Shown here: piece by piece, positions 1 through 10,379 of the stretch
How the letters are laid out: every line of letters begins with the position of its first letter
Position numbering within the stretch: the first letter of the stretch is position 1
Source of the DNA: Isoetes taiwanensis
Taxonomy: Eukaryota > Streptophyta > Lycopodiopsida > Isoetales > Isoetaceae
Assembly: GCA_021234155.1 (NCBI GenBank)
Contig: JAJEKV010000186.1
Location: 1 to 64,000 of the forward strand
Length of the DNA stretch: 64,000 bases
Direction of reading: 5' to 3'
Program-made: the position numbers and the translations under genes
The notes under the pieces: model-generated
The model's input: the letters and a program-made list of their open reading frames with translations, nothing else
What the model was told of the DNA's origin: nothing
The model's database searches: none

Positions 1-316
1 AGAAAGAACGTATTTTATGATGGAATTACTTAAGCACCATCTGATCGGCTTTCAAACAAAGATTTTAAAATAAGGTATAGATTTCATTCAGAACCATATC
101 TTCCATTGAAATGCATACACAAACAATATCCTAACCTGTGGTTGTTGCACATAAATTTTATTTGGAAAAGCTTGGCTAACATCTTTGAGCTTTAGAATTT
201 TCTCCCTTGTAGTCATCAACACGTGACGAAATATGATCCTGTGAATGGTAAGTCACAAGCTGAGAGTTGGAATGACAATAACAAATTTACACTATAAAAC
301 TGCCATAAATATATAA

Positions 317-650
317 CTAAAAACAGTGTACTTTTGGGGACGAAATGCTTCTCCAACCATTTCTCAAGAATCCTCTAGATGGATCAACTGATGTTGATGC
401 TCCTGATGATGTTGTTGCTGTGGCAAGTGCAGTTGCAATGTCCTTTGCATCATCACTTCTGCTCTTTATCCCCAGGCGTGATAATGGTCCTAGATTAAGT
501 GATTCGGCGCTAGAGTCCCTTGAACTCCTTGTAAAAGGCAAATTCTTGGAAAGTCTGGTGCTGTTTTGGATCCTTGCACCCAAAACAGAGTCTTCGTCTA
601 CATTCACACCAGCCTGGCAAAACAAATATCTGAGCCCACTTTCCTAAGCA
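317..650 (-). other. Putative 3'-terminal exon, unidentified
   Basis: On the minus strand a reading frame runs from an AG acceptor (near 651) to a TAG stop at 317, about 110 codons without interruption. The product is Ser/Thr/Ala-rich with basic patches and ends in a run that reads SISSPKVHCF. Its composition looks more protein-like than the overlapping plus-strand frame at 345-647, which I take as its shadow. I do not recognise the family and see no domain. It may be the last exon of the same split gene as the blocks at 3.9-4.8 kb on this strand, but no connecting exons could be traced through 0.7-3.7 kb. A chance open frame is a real alternative. Confidence 0.25.
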
Positions 651-1139
651 TTTTAAGACCGAAGAAAGTACCTATATTCAAATAAAAGACATAAATCTCG
701 ATACAATGTCCTATATCACCTGCATTGGAGGTTTTATTACATTACAGATTACTGGCACACTTGAATCCTTTGAGGTTTGATCAGGTGGCAAAATCCCCTC
801 TATCGCATTGTCCAAATATGTGGGCGATGACCCATTCGTCTGTCACATTTTAATGAACACCAAATCTTTGGGCATGATGATAGACACAAACAAAACTCGT
901 TATTGGCCCCAGACTGCAAACAACTGCCATAAGCATAAGCCTCTTAGTTGACCTGCATACAGCCTCTTCTACAATCCTGGAGGTAGAATATCTGCGATTG
1001 TCTAAGAGATCTAGTGTCATTATCTTTCTAGGCCATCTTAACAGAAATTTTCAGGCAATCACAAAACACAACGGGTTTTCTATCGCTTGGTATTTTGGAG
1101 CTTCGGTTTGTCTTCCCAGTTAGCCGATTCAAGCATCCC
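651..1139. other. Intergenic, nothing recognised
   Basis: No open frame of note, no tandem repeat and no recognisable element is visible. The stretch is mixed-composition AT-rich DNA that leads into the first hairpin repeat. Confidence 0.4.
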
Positions 1140-1292
1140 CGACCCACAACGCAGGTGACCGCCAATTTACAGGGAAGAATAGGTTTGTAGCAGTCACCAG
1201 CATATCCTAGGGATATTCTAGCATATACCTAGGATATGCCAAAAACCCACATAAACAAGGGTTTGCCCCCCTAGGGGCAACCCAAAAATTAA
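1140..1292 (+). repeat. Two-hairpin short dispersed repeat, copy 1
   Basis: A short interspersed repeat present four times in the window. It has a conserved entry (GGTGACCG...), a first palindrome in which GCATATCCTAGG is mirrored by CCTAGGATATGC, a spacer (CCCACATAAACAAGGG), a second hairpin (GTTTGCCCCC against GGGGCAAC), and an A-rich end CCCAAAAA. The A-rich 3' end suggests a SINE, while the palindromes suggest a small foldback element; I see no clear pol III boxes and no target duplication. The second hairpin here has one extra C relative to copy 2. Confidence 0.6.
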
Positions 1293-1589
1293 TATAAGTT
1301 TTTTTATTCACTAAATTTCAAGTTGTTGCAAATTAAATTGCCCTTTAAAATCACAAAAAAAAAAAAAACCAACAACAACAACTTATAATAAGTCAATTTA
1401 CAACTTACAACCCTGAAGCTACTAAAACAAGGTGCTGCGCACGGAGGGTTGCCCTCCGTGGCCGGAGGTTGAGGTGGCTTAAATCATACTTGAAAGTTAT
1501 GTTGTTATAATCAATCAAAATTGCTATTTTAGAACATTGTCATTTTGTGAAGGTGATGGTACCCATTTACATCATTAACTCCTCACCAG

Positions 1590-1744
1590 CCGCACAACAA
1601 CAATGGTGACCGAGAGTTTATGGTGTAAACTTGATAGGTTTTGGGCGATCCCAAAGATATCCTAGGTATATTCCAGCATATACCTAGGATATGCCAAAAG
1701 CCCACTTAAAAAGCGGGTTTGCCCCCTAGGGGCAACCCAAAAAT
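1590..1744 (+). repeat. Two-hairpin short dispersed repeat, copy 2
   Basis: Same family and same orientation as the copy 300 bp upstream: GGTGACCGAGAGTTTA entry, the CCTAGG-centred palindrome, the CCCACTTAAAAAGCGGG spacer, the GCCCCCTAGGGGC hairpin and a CCCAAAAA end. The 300 bp between the two copies contain an A-rich run and a second GC-rich inverted pair (around 1440-1465, GGAGGG...CCCTCC) but no gene. Confidence 0.6.
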
Positions 1745-3900
1745 GTATTAATCCACATTGTGACCAGAGACCATTAGTGTTCAGAACAAAAATGCTCATT
1801 TTATACCTCTCAAACATTAAAAACCAACAACAAAAACCAACAACGTGTCTCTCTTGAAAAACAATCAATATGTGTAAAGTATTTTTTGTTTTACGGGAAG
1901 AGCTATTCGACATAGATGTTGAAGTCAAGAATGTGTAATAAAGACAACATGGTATCCTCAAACCTTTACATCATATAAACTCCAATGGATCTTGACTTCA
2001 ACATGCATGATAGATCATTGCAAAGAAGTAATCCAAATGTTTAGGTGAACATCATATTAGTTTAGTGTTTTCCTAGCCTAAGGCCATGTATTGTCCACGT
2101 AACATCTTTAGATGGTTAGTGATATTTTGAGTTTCTTGCTCTTTGGGATTATAGCCCTTCACAGACCAGAGGTTTGTAAGGTCTTTGGATTCAAATTTTT
2201 GGCATTTCATTCTTTCTCTCTCCTATCTTTGTTTTCTTTTTCTCAAAGCCCCCATGACATGAAGTGGAGTTTTGTCTTTGTTTTCTTTTTCTCAAAGCCC
2301 CCATGACATGAAGTGGGTTTTGCTTGATCCTCAGGGACAAATACCTGGACAACTTGATCCTCAAGCCATTTATTTTACACAAACAGATTAGAACAAATTT
2401 TGGCGCTTAATATTGACAACAGGTGCAAGCATTATAAGTGATACATTCTATCTTAAATCTTTTCTACCAATACTGCATTACTAAGTCACAGAATTCCCAT
2501 GATTATATTTCTATCAACAATTCCCCATGTCTTTGCTGACGAGCCACATATTTTGCAATGGCTTATAGTTACTTGTTGAAAATTAGAATGTGAATCCTCT
2601 ATTGCTTTATTCTCTGTGCCACCAACTTAAAAAAACAACAGCAAAGAAAATAAAAATAACCGGGGCAAAGGCGGGGCATAGGCATTACCATAACGGTAAA
2701 ACACGCAAGGCCTGCATATTTCAAGAATATAACCAACAACGTAAATGAAATCTCGTTTATGAGAAATATAAAACCGCTTTACACAAATAAGCGGATCAAA
2801 TCTAGTGTTGGTCGCCATCTCAGGCGATTATTTGGCCACAACTAGAAAAAGAAATGGGACATTCGCTAGACAAGGCATCAAGCAGCGAGCATTTCTAACT
2901 CTAAGAATAGCAAGACGGATCTAAATCTTACTCTGCTAGTTCCAAATATATGCTTGAGTGCATTGTTGAAACGGTTGCACAGCCATATCAGTTCAAGCTT
3001 CCTGCAAATATCACAAGCAAAAGTTAGTGCAAAGCCATGGTTTCTCCATTCATTTGCAGAAATAAAGGTTTCTCCCTTCATTTGCATAAATAAATCTTTG
3101 GTCTTTCAGCAGATCCTCTGCTTGACTGCGATTTCCGGTCATAGCATGCCCAAGTAATACATAAAGAGTATATCTATCCACATTTTTCCTTATAAACAGA
3201 AAGAATTGCATGCACACTGAACATAGATATTCAATTCTAACCTAGTGTCAATTCTAACCTCTTATTGTGTGAGCCAATATTCCTTGATAACCCGAGAGTC
3301 CTGCAGATGAATGCTTCATAATAGCATCTAGAAACTGAATGATGGAATATAAGATGTAGAATCGTTGTCATGTAGAAAGTAGCATCCAGTTTTTGCTTGG
3401 ACTCTGGAATTCATTGCATATTGTCAATTTTATGCAATGCACGTTTATCTGAGGATGATAAATCTATATGTGAAGTCACGATATCAACAAATCTCATAAA
3501 ACTATGTTCGCACTATCTTGCCCCGACTAGGTCTGCAAGAACATCTGTTGATGTTACCTTGTGTTTTCCCGACTCTCTGTACTTTATGATCTCTTGAAAA
3601 AGCGCATAAAGGTATAATGAACAGATGCAGAACATCTAAGCCTTTTGAGCAGGCCCTCGAAATGACATCTTTGGAGGATACAAACTTAGTATAAATATAC
3701 AACACATGTGTCCAATCTTGCAAATACCTCCAATTCAGCAGAAAAAATCACTTGAATGCTATTTCAACACCTCTAACTAAAGAGCTTCTGCAGTGCATTT
3801 CCAGACTGGAAACCTTAGTATGCTGCCCAAACCGAGATGGAAACGAGATAGATTTACACTGGCTTTTAGAAAAGCCATGTAAAAAGTTTTGAATCCATGG
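1745..3900. other. Intergenic, no gene recognised
   Basis: Short open frames occur on both strands but none has recognisable protein content or good splice context. The only clear structure is the 53-bp tandem duplication near 2.2-2.3 kb, listed separately. Confidence 0.4.
2224..2332. repeat. 53-bp tandem duplication (two copies)
   Basis: The block that starts CTTTGTTTTCTTTTTCTC and ends CATGACATGAAGTGG is present twice head to tail, nearly identical. It creates mirrored short open frames on both strands. It looks like recent replication slippage in a pyrimidine-rich region. Confidence 0.8.
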
Positions 3901-3921
3901 GACAATGAATGCAAATCTTAC

Positions 3922-4086
3922 AAAACTTCCAAACTGGAAAAAAGGGACAACAGCAAGTTTAAATAAGAATTTAACATCATTAGAGATGCTAGCATCATCG
4001 TCAATCAGCATAGAAGGAGTCGTATACATTGGCAGCGACTTAATGATTGTCGTAGCGGTTGACTTAGACACTAGGTCGATCGGTTC
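3922..4086 (-). other. Exon-like block, 55 codons, unidentified
   Basis: On the minus strand a 165-bp open block lies between a TTAG acceptor (4090-4087) and a GTAAG donor (just below 3922). It reads from EPIDLVSKST through the acidic stretch LIDDDASIS to a hydrophobic end (LAVVPFFQFGSF). The exact multiple of three and the two canonical borders are why I list it. I do not recognise the protein. The upstream block ending at 4332 leaves a different phase, so the two cannot be spliced directly without an indel, which suggests a decayed gene or a missing exon between them. Confidence 0.3.
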
Positions 4087-4331
4087 CTAACAAAATAAAT
4101 GTCTTAAGAAACCATACAGGCAGAATAATCATTTGTCTACTGTACATTTGATAGATTACATGCTCATGACCTAAGCATGATGTCCAAAACATAGAAACTT
4201 AGCATGGTGATAAAGCTATTTGCTAAGATAGTCTATCCAGCTATGCGAAAGTGAAACAAAACCTAGCAAGACCTTAACCTACAGAGTGCATCATCGTTAT
4301 CTAAGATCAAGAGAACAAAGGAAGGAAATAC

Positions 4332-4758
4332 CTTGACAGTGGCTTGTATAAGAGCATCTTGCAGACATGGGTGACAGATTCGTTAGAAAAGTATACAATA
4401 AGTCCAACACTTTCAATGCATGCAGTCTGTCCAGCGCCAACAGCACAGACAGGCAAGAAGCCAACATAAGTGATTGTATCATGGGACATGCATTTGCGGT
4501 GGTTGCCAAACAGTCATCTCCTAGTTGCTGCAGAAGGATCAACTATGCAATAAGAGGCATCAACGCTTAACAACCTACGACAATATAGAGCTTCCTGAGA
4601 TAATTCCACCTGCAAGATTTAATAGCAACAAATATAAGAAATAGGACCCAAAACAGAGATGCATTTACTATCAACGTTACAATCCACTAGAGCAAACATC
4701 AAGGTTTAGGAAGCCCAACTTTAAAGGAAAACCAAATCATGCTTGCATTGCGTTTACC
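4332..4758 (-). pseudogene. Two exon-like blocks of an unidentified gene, with an in-frame stop
   Basis: Minus strand. A first block ends at 4758 with KIDALIFDSCE and a GTAAAC donor. Its frame continues in phase into a second block (4609-4332) that begins after a CTTGCAG acceptor with VELSQEALYCRRLL and ends at a GTATTT donor after MLLYKPLSR. The second block contains one TGA (after PSAATRR), which a single CGA-to-TGA change would produce. The Cys-rich, hydrophobic middle (VGFLPVCAVGAGQTACIE) does not match a family I can name. The two matching splice phases argue for real exons; the stop argues that this copy is dead. Confidence 0.4.
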
Positions 4759-4769
4759 TCACAGCTGTC

Positions 4770-5790
4770 AAAGATCAAAGCATCAATCTTGGCTACATTT
4801 ATTTTCAACCATTAACCAGATCGCTCCGTAACTCTGCCAAAATGTGAACATTCTGAGACTTAGATCTTTCCAAAGATATTAAAGCACAAATATGAAATGA
4901 TTCGTCTCTTTGTTTGGCGAAGAAGAAAAAATGAGTAACAAAAATCTAACAATCATGTACATGAGAACAAGCTCTTGTTTGTCAATTTTTCATTCGAGTT
5001 CCAGCAAAATCCACTGAGCTGGCTAATCAATTATTCTACTACTTTTTATAGAATATTATTTTTATTATGATGTGTGCTACAGTAGAATATATTCCTAAGA
5101 TTGAGTTGAATAGCATCAAAAATGAGGATAGAAGCTGAGATTAAATTTCGGAACATGTTGATATTTATGTCACTGAATAGTCTAAAAGAGATGGAAGACG
5201 TAAATTAGATATACATTTATACAAAGAATTAAAAAAATGACAAAAATAGGCAGATCGTAGAACTTTGGTACCTTGCTTGATACTTTCGGGGCTTCATATT
5301 TCAATTAAGTATATTGTAAACATGATACTAAGTACTAGTAAAATATGTCCTCTTTCTAAAACTAGTAAGCTATTTGCTTAAAATAAGTTGCTCTTTTTGT
5401 GATCCTAGCTAAAAGAAAGGGCAATTCGAATTTTGCACTTAAGGGTATACTGAAGTTTGCCATGCACGAGTAAGGGCACATCAAAATTTGCCCTTAAAAA
5501 AAATATAGACCCTACCCTTATAAGTTAATCGCGCTGCGCATGCATTCATAATTAGCACAATTCCAACCAACCCATTTGTACTAAGGCCACCAGTCCAGCT
5601 AAATTTTTAACAAGATAATTAGAAAGAAACAGATAAGGACTAAACGATCTTATTTTAAGCCCTCAACTCATGCTGTCACAAATTGTCACTAGACTCAAGA
5701 CTAGTCTTCATGCATACAATAACACAAAGTTTAAATCTTGACCAATGAAAGAACAAACCTTCTTGGAAAAGAAAGCCAAGAAGCACAAAG
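4770..5790. other. Intergenic, AT-rich, no gene recognised
   Basis: No coherent reading frame on either strand. A local low-complexity patch near 5400-5520 carries near-repeats of a TTTGCCCTTAA-like motif. Confidence 0.4.
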
Positions 5791-5792
5791 AA

Positions 5793-5882
5793 ATTGTTAA
5801 AATGAGATGAATACAAGATCCACAACATGCAATGAAATTGTTAAAATGAGATGAATACAAAATCACAACATGCAATGAAATT
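5793..5882. repeat. About 44-bp tandem duplication
   Basis: The motif GAAATTGTTAAAATGAGATG followed by AATACAA...CACAACATGCAAT occurs twice in direct tandem with few differences. No coding role is seen. Confidence 0.7.
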
Positions 5883-5981
5883 ACTGTAAAAATGAAGCAA
5901 CCATATAAACTCACGAAGGGCAGTCAAAGTCCTCGATCCAGCTTTGGATGGGTATAAAAGTACAAGTAAGCTCACGACTAA

Positions 5982-6175
5982 GGGTGCTTTCCCATGGATC
6001 TCCGATTCTTGAGGTCCAAATAAGGGCGTGCAGGTTCCTTGGGCGCCTTGGGCGCCTCAACCTCAAAGACTCAAGTTATTGACCTGAATCAAAAGTAATC
6101 ACCAAGCATTTCTTAGCGCTGAGGTTTTTGACCTGGACCCAGATTTCTAGGTCGCCAATCTCATGGAAAGCACCC
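5982..6175. mobile_element. 194-bp MITE, PIF/Harbinger (Tourist)-like
   Basis: The element starts GGGTGCTTTCCCATGGA and ends with the inverted TCCATGGAAAGCACCC type sequence (read on the plus strand: CATGGAAAGCACCC). It is flanked on both sides by TAA (5979-5981 and 6176-6178). A three-base TAA/TWA duplication with G-rich terminal inverted repeats is the signature of PIF/Harbinger MITEs. Homology between the arms continues imperfectly inward (GACCTGG/CCAGGTC type matches). There is no coding content. Confidence 0.65.
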
Positions 6176-6179
6176 TAAG

Positions 6180-7360
6180 TGCAGAAACCAACCCCGCGGT
6201 TTACAAAGTGCATGAAACAAACGCAAGTACGAAACAAAATCTAACGTGTGCAACACACGACGAACGAACAAGGAAAAAACTTCGCAAGGACTAAATGGGC
6301 AAATATACCACAACTTAGAGCCGACAACACTTGATAAAACTTGCTAAGATCGTCTGCTACCTAACTTCTAAAGTTCCTCTCTTTCAGCCTGCTATCAACG
6401 CCCATGCATCCTGTTCTCATGAAGCTTATCTGGTTCTCAGGCAATCTAACTACACCGGAGAAACAATTACTCCACAAATACACCTAGACACCTTCCTCTG
6501 GATATTGTTGCTCTCCTCATATTATATAGAGTGCTACTTAACAAGCGTTAATCACACATCAAAGCAATGGTCAACTTTCACTCATGCTCTAATGAAAAAC
6601 TGCCCATTCGATTCTAAATTCTGCATTATACTCCAAATAACCTTGGCCATCTGCCAAATAACTATAAGACCATATATTGCTACACAAGGACTCTAGCCAT
6701 CTGCCGGATTCCTAAATACCCATCTGGAGATTCTTAATAACCATATATGCACATGAATTACAAGCCACTGTCCATGCACATGCACATTTTCGGCTCTGAC
6801 ACATACCAAATTTCTTTGCAAAAAAATTGAAACAATAGGCCCCTCAGCAATACACGAACCAACACAATAAGAACAATAAACATAACCACCGACAGCTGAT
6901 TCCCATTATGCTGCTGGGAAGCAACCAGAAAGCCTCTTGTAGCTTGAAAATAAGCCTTATTTTTACAAAATTGACAAGCCTAAATGACTTTACAAACTCA
7001 TACCAGCAAGGCTACATAAGGGGAACATTGCTATGATACACCAAAATCATGGGCATCACTTATCCTGTGTAAAGCCACATAGGATGACAGAAATGATATG
7101 AATAACCAATAAGTAGACCATCTCTCCAACATGTTGACTCTTGGAAGGAAAGTAACTCCATCACCAAGTTCCCAATGCAGAAGCCATTATCTTCGTGTAA
7201 GGAACAAATATAGATCTGTCGCAAACGACAATTAGAACCAACACATTCAGGTATACTTTACCTTCTTAATACCTTCTTAAATTATTGGCTTTACCTTCTT
7301 AAATTATTAGCTGCAATTGAACGCTAGATTCAATGCCACTGCATTTCATTAGCATGTGGA
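6180..7360. other. Intergenic / downstream of the ABCC fragment
   Basis: A 121-codon open frame at 6331-6696 (plus) has no recognisable content. It probably overlaps the 3' flank of the minus-strand ABCC gene. No repeats stand out. Confidence 0.4.
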
Positions 7361-7367
7361 GAAAAAC

Positions 7368-9542
7368 CTATGCTGACTCCCTCCCTACACTTGACAAATC
7401 AGAATAACTGCTTGTCCTCACAGAATATTCTGTTACAAGCTTCAAAAACAGTGACGACTTATCCTCCAAAAGCTTAATTGGAGTATCATACTCTGCAACT
7501 CTCCCTGTAATTATCCAAATAACTGTTAAGCACTTTAATTTCTATGCAGTAATTAACTTCATGATACATACCATCACTGAGAACTAGCACGAAATCACTG
7601 TCAATCACAGTAGGGATACGATGGGCTACTGTAATCACTGTACAGTTGGCAAACTCTGCACGGATGGTCCTCTGGACAACCCCATCTGTTGCTGTGTCCA
7701 CTGATGCTGTTGCTTCATCAAGAACCAGGATTCGGGTCCGTTTCAACAAGGCTCGACCTAAACAAAACAGTTGCCGCTGTCCAACACTCCAGTTTTCTCC
7801 ATTTTCCGACACTGAAATTTAGATGTCCAAGACAAATTAAACAATGCAAGATGAATTTCAACAATAAACAGTATCAGAGGGATTAGTAATATAAGATGAA
7901 TTTCAACAATGAACAATAGTCCAGCTCAAAAGGATTAGTAAGCCAGAGAACTCAGAGATAAGTTCTTGCATAATTCCATGACAATAAGAATCCCCACCAG
8001 AATCATCCACATCTTCTATGCAAAAAATATTAAGCTAGTAACATAAGCCATAAGCCCTATAGTCAATATCTCAATAACACCAAATCTCTTACTTTAAATG
8101 CCACACGGACAAGCTCCTGTAAACAATCAAGGCATTGACAATATGGTAGGTAGCATTCAATAAATCTACAAGAAATTTTCCATGTAGGCAATAACGGACT
8201 TATCTTCTGATTTTAGGACTTTGTATGAACCTGAACATTCTAGACAAGATGGGAGCAAATTTTTTGTTAACAGTTTGTAGAGCTAACCCATCCTGAATTT
8301 GAAGTCCATAAGCTCTACTCGCTCAACTAGGCTTTAACTAAGTCTTGAGAACAATGATGGCTCTCCAGCTTGAGGCAATCATCATTGAGCTTCTATGTTC
8401 CTGTGCACCTATGTTTCCTTTGTAACCACAGCAACAAGCCATTGAAGTTGTTCCTATATTCATGTTAGACATGTTTTGCATTTCAGGTTCAACACACAAT
8501 TTTCAATGGAATCCAAAAAAGCGGCTTGCATAACTTTGATGTCGTGAAAAACAAGATCTACACTCGGTTTCACAGCCCAATTTCAACCACTGCTGAAAAC
8601 CTCAGAAACTCACATAGGGAATCAAGCTTGTCTTCTTTTGAACGCAGCACATCCCCAAGCTGGCACTTATCGAGTGCCTGCAATGTTGCAACAGATTTTC
8701 AGGATACAAAGTATTAACATCCATGGACACTTCTCTATTAGGTGGTAAACGATGACATGATCCTTATTCTTATTTCAGTCATTATATGTAACCATCTAAA
8801 AGGACATTTATGGCTCCAATATTTATCAGCAGCTATTCGATCTTATTCGGCTCTCTCCTAAATAAGTCACTTGAAAACACAAAGCACTCCATTATTAATT
8901 GTCAATCAGTATTCTTTGACAACTAAAGTAACTCAACCTTCCCATAATTGACATCAAACAAAAGCAGTCCACTAAAAACTAATAATAACAAACAATGTCA
9001 GTCAGTATTCTTTGACAACCAGCACATAGAAACAAATACTACATTACTGTCGTTGCATTACTGCATTTATCCTACCAGTCGGTCAACAATCCGAAAACAA
9101 AACTAAGAAAATTGATAAAAAGACAAACCCACATTACAGTGGCATCATTAAGTCGTCTCCAATTATGCCCCATCCTACAATTCTCCATATGTGTATGATC
9201 TCATTTACCATTAGCCAGTATGCATCAAACTTGCATTCCAGATGCATGCCACATGATCTTGCCATAATAATTTTAACAAGTGATTGAAATTTTTGTTGAA
9301 GCACAATCTAATTTGGCAATTATATAGTTGCCTGTATATGTTGTAAGATAATATTGTAAGAAAGAGAAGTACTTTACCTGCATCCAGACGCATATGGCGA
9401 CAACTGTCAGGAAAAGTAGAACCACTTTCCATGTGACCCTTGTCATAACTCCAACAATACCAAGTAATTGAATCGTTGTTGAAGCAAAACCGCCAAGCCG
9501 AAAAGGAATATCCAAGTCAACAACACTCTGGTCTGTAGATGC
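7368..9542 (-). pseudogene. 3' part of an ABCC (MRP-type) ABC transporter, internally deleted
   Basis: Four minus-strand exons with canonical borders. (1) 9542-9378, ASTDQSVVDLDIPFRLGG... to AICVWMQ, is the start of transmembrane domain 2. (2) 8677-8614, ALDKCQLGDVLRSKEDKLDS, lies upstream of the NBD2 signature. (3) 7811-7572 carries the ABC signature ([16 protein letters not shown]), Walker B ([12 protein letters not shown]) and the H-loop region (VITVAHR). (4) 7504-7368, [19 protein letters not shown] to a TAG stop, is the usual ABCC C-terminus. Such proteins export glutathione conjugates and other anions, often at the vacuole membrane. The part between exons 1 and 2 (rest of TMD2 and NBD2 Walker A, normally about 190 residues) is absent from the 700-bp gap, and nothing upstream of 9542 resembles TMD1 or NBD1. 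I read it as a truncated pseudogene; the intact splice sites mean it could still be transcribed. Confidence 0.88.
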
Positions 9543-9869
9543 CTGTTATATGAGACCCATAACACAACATAAATCCAAGGCAAATTGAACAGGAATAATA
9601 ATTACTGAAACTACATGCAACAACTTAAAAGGAAAACACTCTGCTGCATGACGCCATGCCCAAAGCTTCTGTGTGTTGATGACTCCCCCTTCCTACTCAT
9701 CCTAATCCTGCATTCATCCGCTATTTCTCCTCTGCTCGATATGGCGCACGCTCTAAACTTGGTCCGGAGATAAATTCTTCCAATTCCCCCTTCTTCCAAC
9801 ACCAGTTCCCACACCAGCTTATGGACCTCGCTGTAATGCTTGGCGGTGCCGGTTAACCAGTTCCCACAC
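9543..9869. other. Flank upstream of the ABCC fragment, no gene
   Basis: The TMD1/NBD1 exons of the transporter expected here are missing. The minus-strand open frame at 9611-9931 does not resemble ABCC sequence. The stretch runs directly into hairpin repeat copy 3, so the gene may have been broken near this point. Confidence 0.4.
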
Positions 9870-10021
9870 CAGCCACACATCAACAATGGCGACCTAGCAT
9901 TTACAGGTAAGAGTAGGTTTTTAGCAGTCACAGCATATCCTAGGTATATTCCAGCATATACCTAGGATATGCCAAAAGCCCACATAAACAAGGGTTTGCC
10001 CCCTAGGGGCAACCCAAAAAC
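9870..10021 (+). repeat. Two-hairpin short dispersed repeat, copy 3
   Basis: Same family as the copies at 1.2 and 1.7 kb: entry ATGGCGACC, GCAGTCACAGCATATCCTAGG, the mirrored CCTAGGATATGCC, the ACATAAACAAGGG spacer, the GCCCCCTAGGGGC hairpin and a CCCAAAAA end. Confidence 0.6.
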
Positions 10022-10027
10022 TAAGTC

Positions 10028-10150
10028 ATATCCCAAGGCATATTTCGAGGCATATTCCAAGGCATATTTCAAGGCATATTCCAAGGCATATTTCAAGCTC
10101 CTAAAAACCAAGGCATATTTCAATTCATATTCCAAGGCATTTTCCAAGGC
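10028..10150. repeat. Minisatellite of about 13 bp (CAAGGCATATTTC type)
   Basis: Directly behind hairpin repeat copy 3, the motif CAAGGCATATTYC / CCAAGGCATATTC is repeated about nine times with small changes. It gives Lys/Ala/Tyr-rich frames on both strands that are not genes. A few copies of the same motif recur near 45.92-45.97 kb, so the motif may have travelled with the hairpin repeat. Confidence 0.75.
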
Positions 10151-10379
10151 GTGGTCTTACCTTTTGGAACTTAGGCATGTTCTAATGGTCTTATATCGCA
10201 AGGAGGAAAACACCACGATGTCGATACCACGCTTAGAATAAAGTTAGAGAAATATACTTAGAAAAGTTGGTTTACTTAAAAAGAATGGAATTACAATTAT
10301 TTGTCATCAGACAAGACATCTAGTATCAAGTGTTTTCGTCTCATCGGCAGGATCTAATCTGAAGGTAGTTCCCTTGCCC

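Noticed and set aside
345-647. 100-codon plus-strand frame
   Set aside because: The opposite frame has better composition and an acceptor site; this one is most likely its shadow.
6331-6696. 121-codon plus-strand frame downstream of the ABCC fragment
   Set aside because: No recognisable domain, no splice or upstream context, and composition of AT-rich intergenic DNA.
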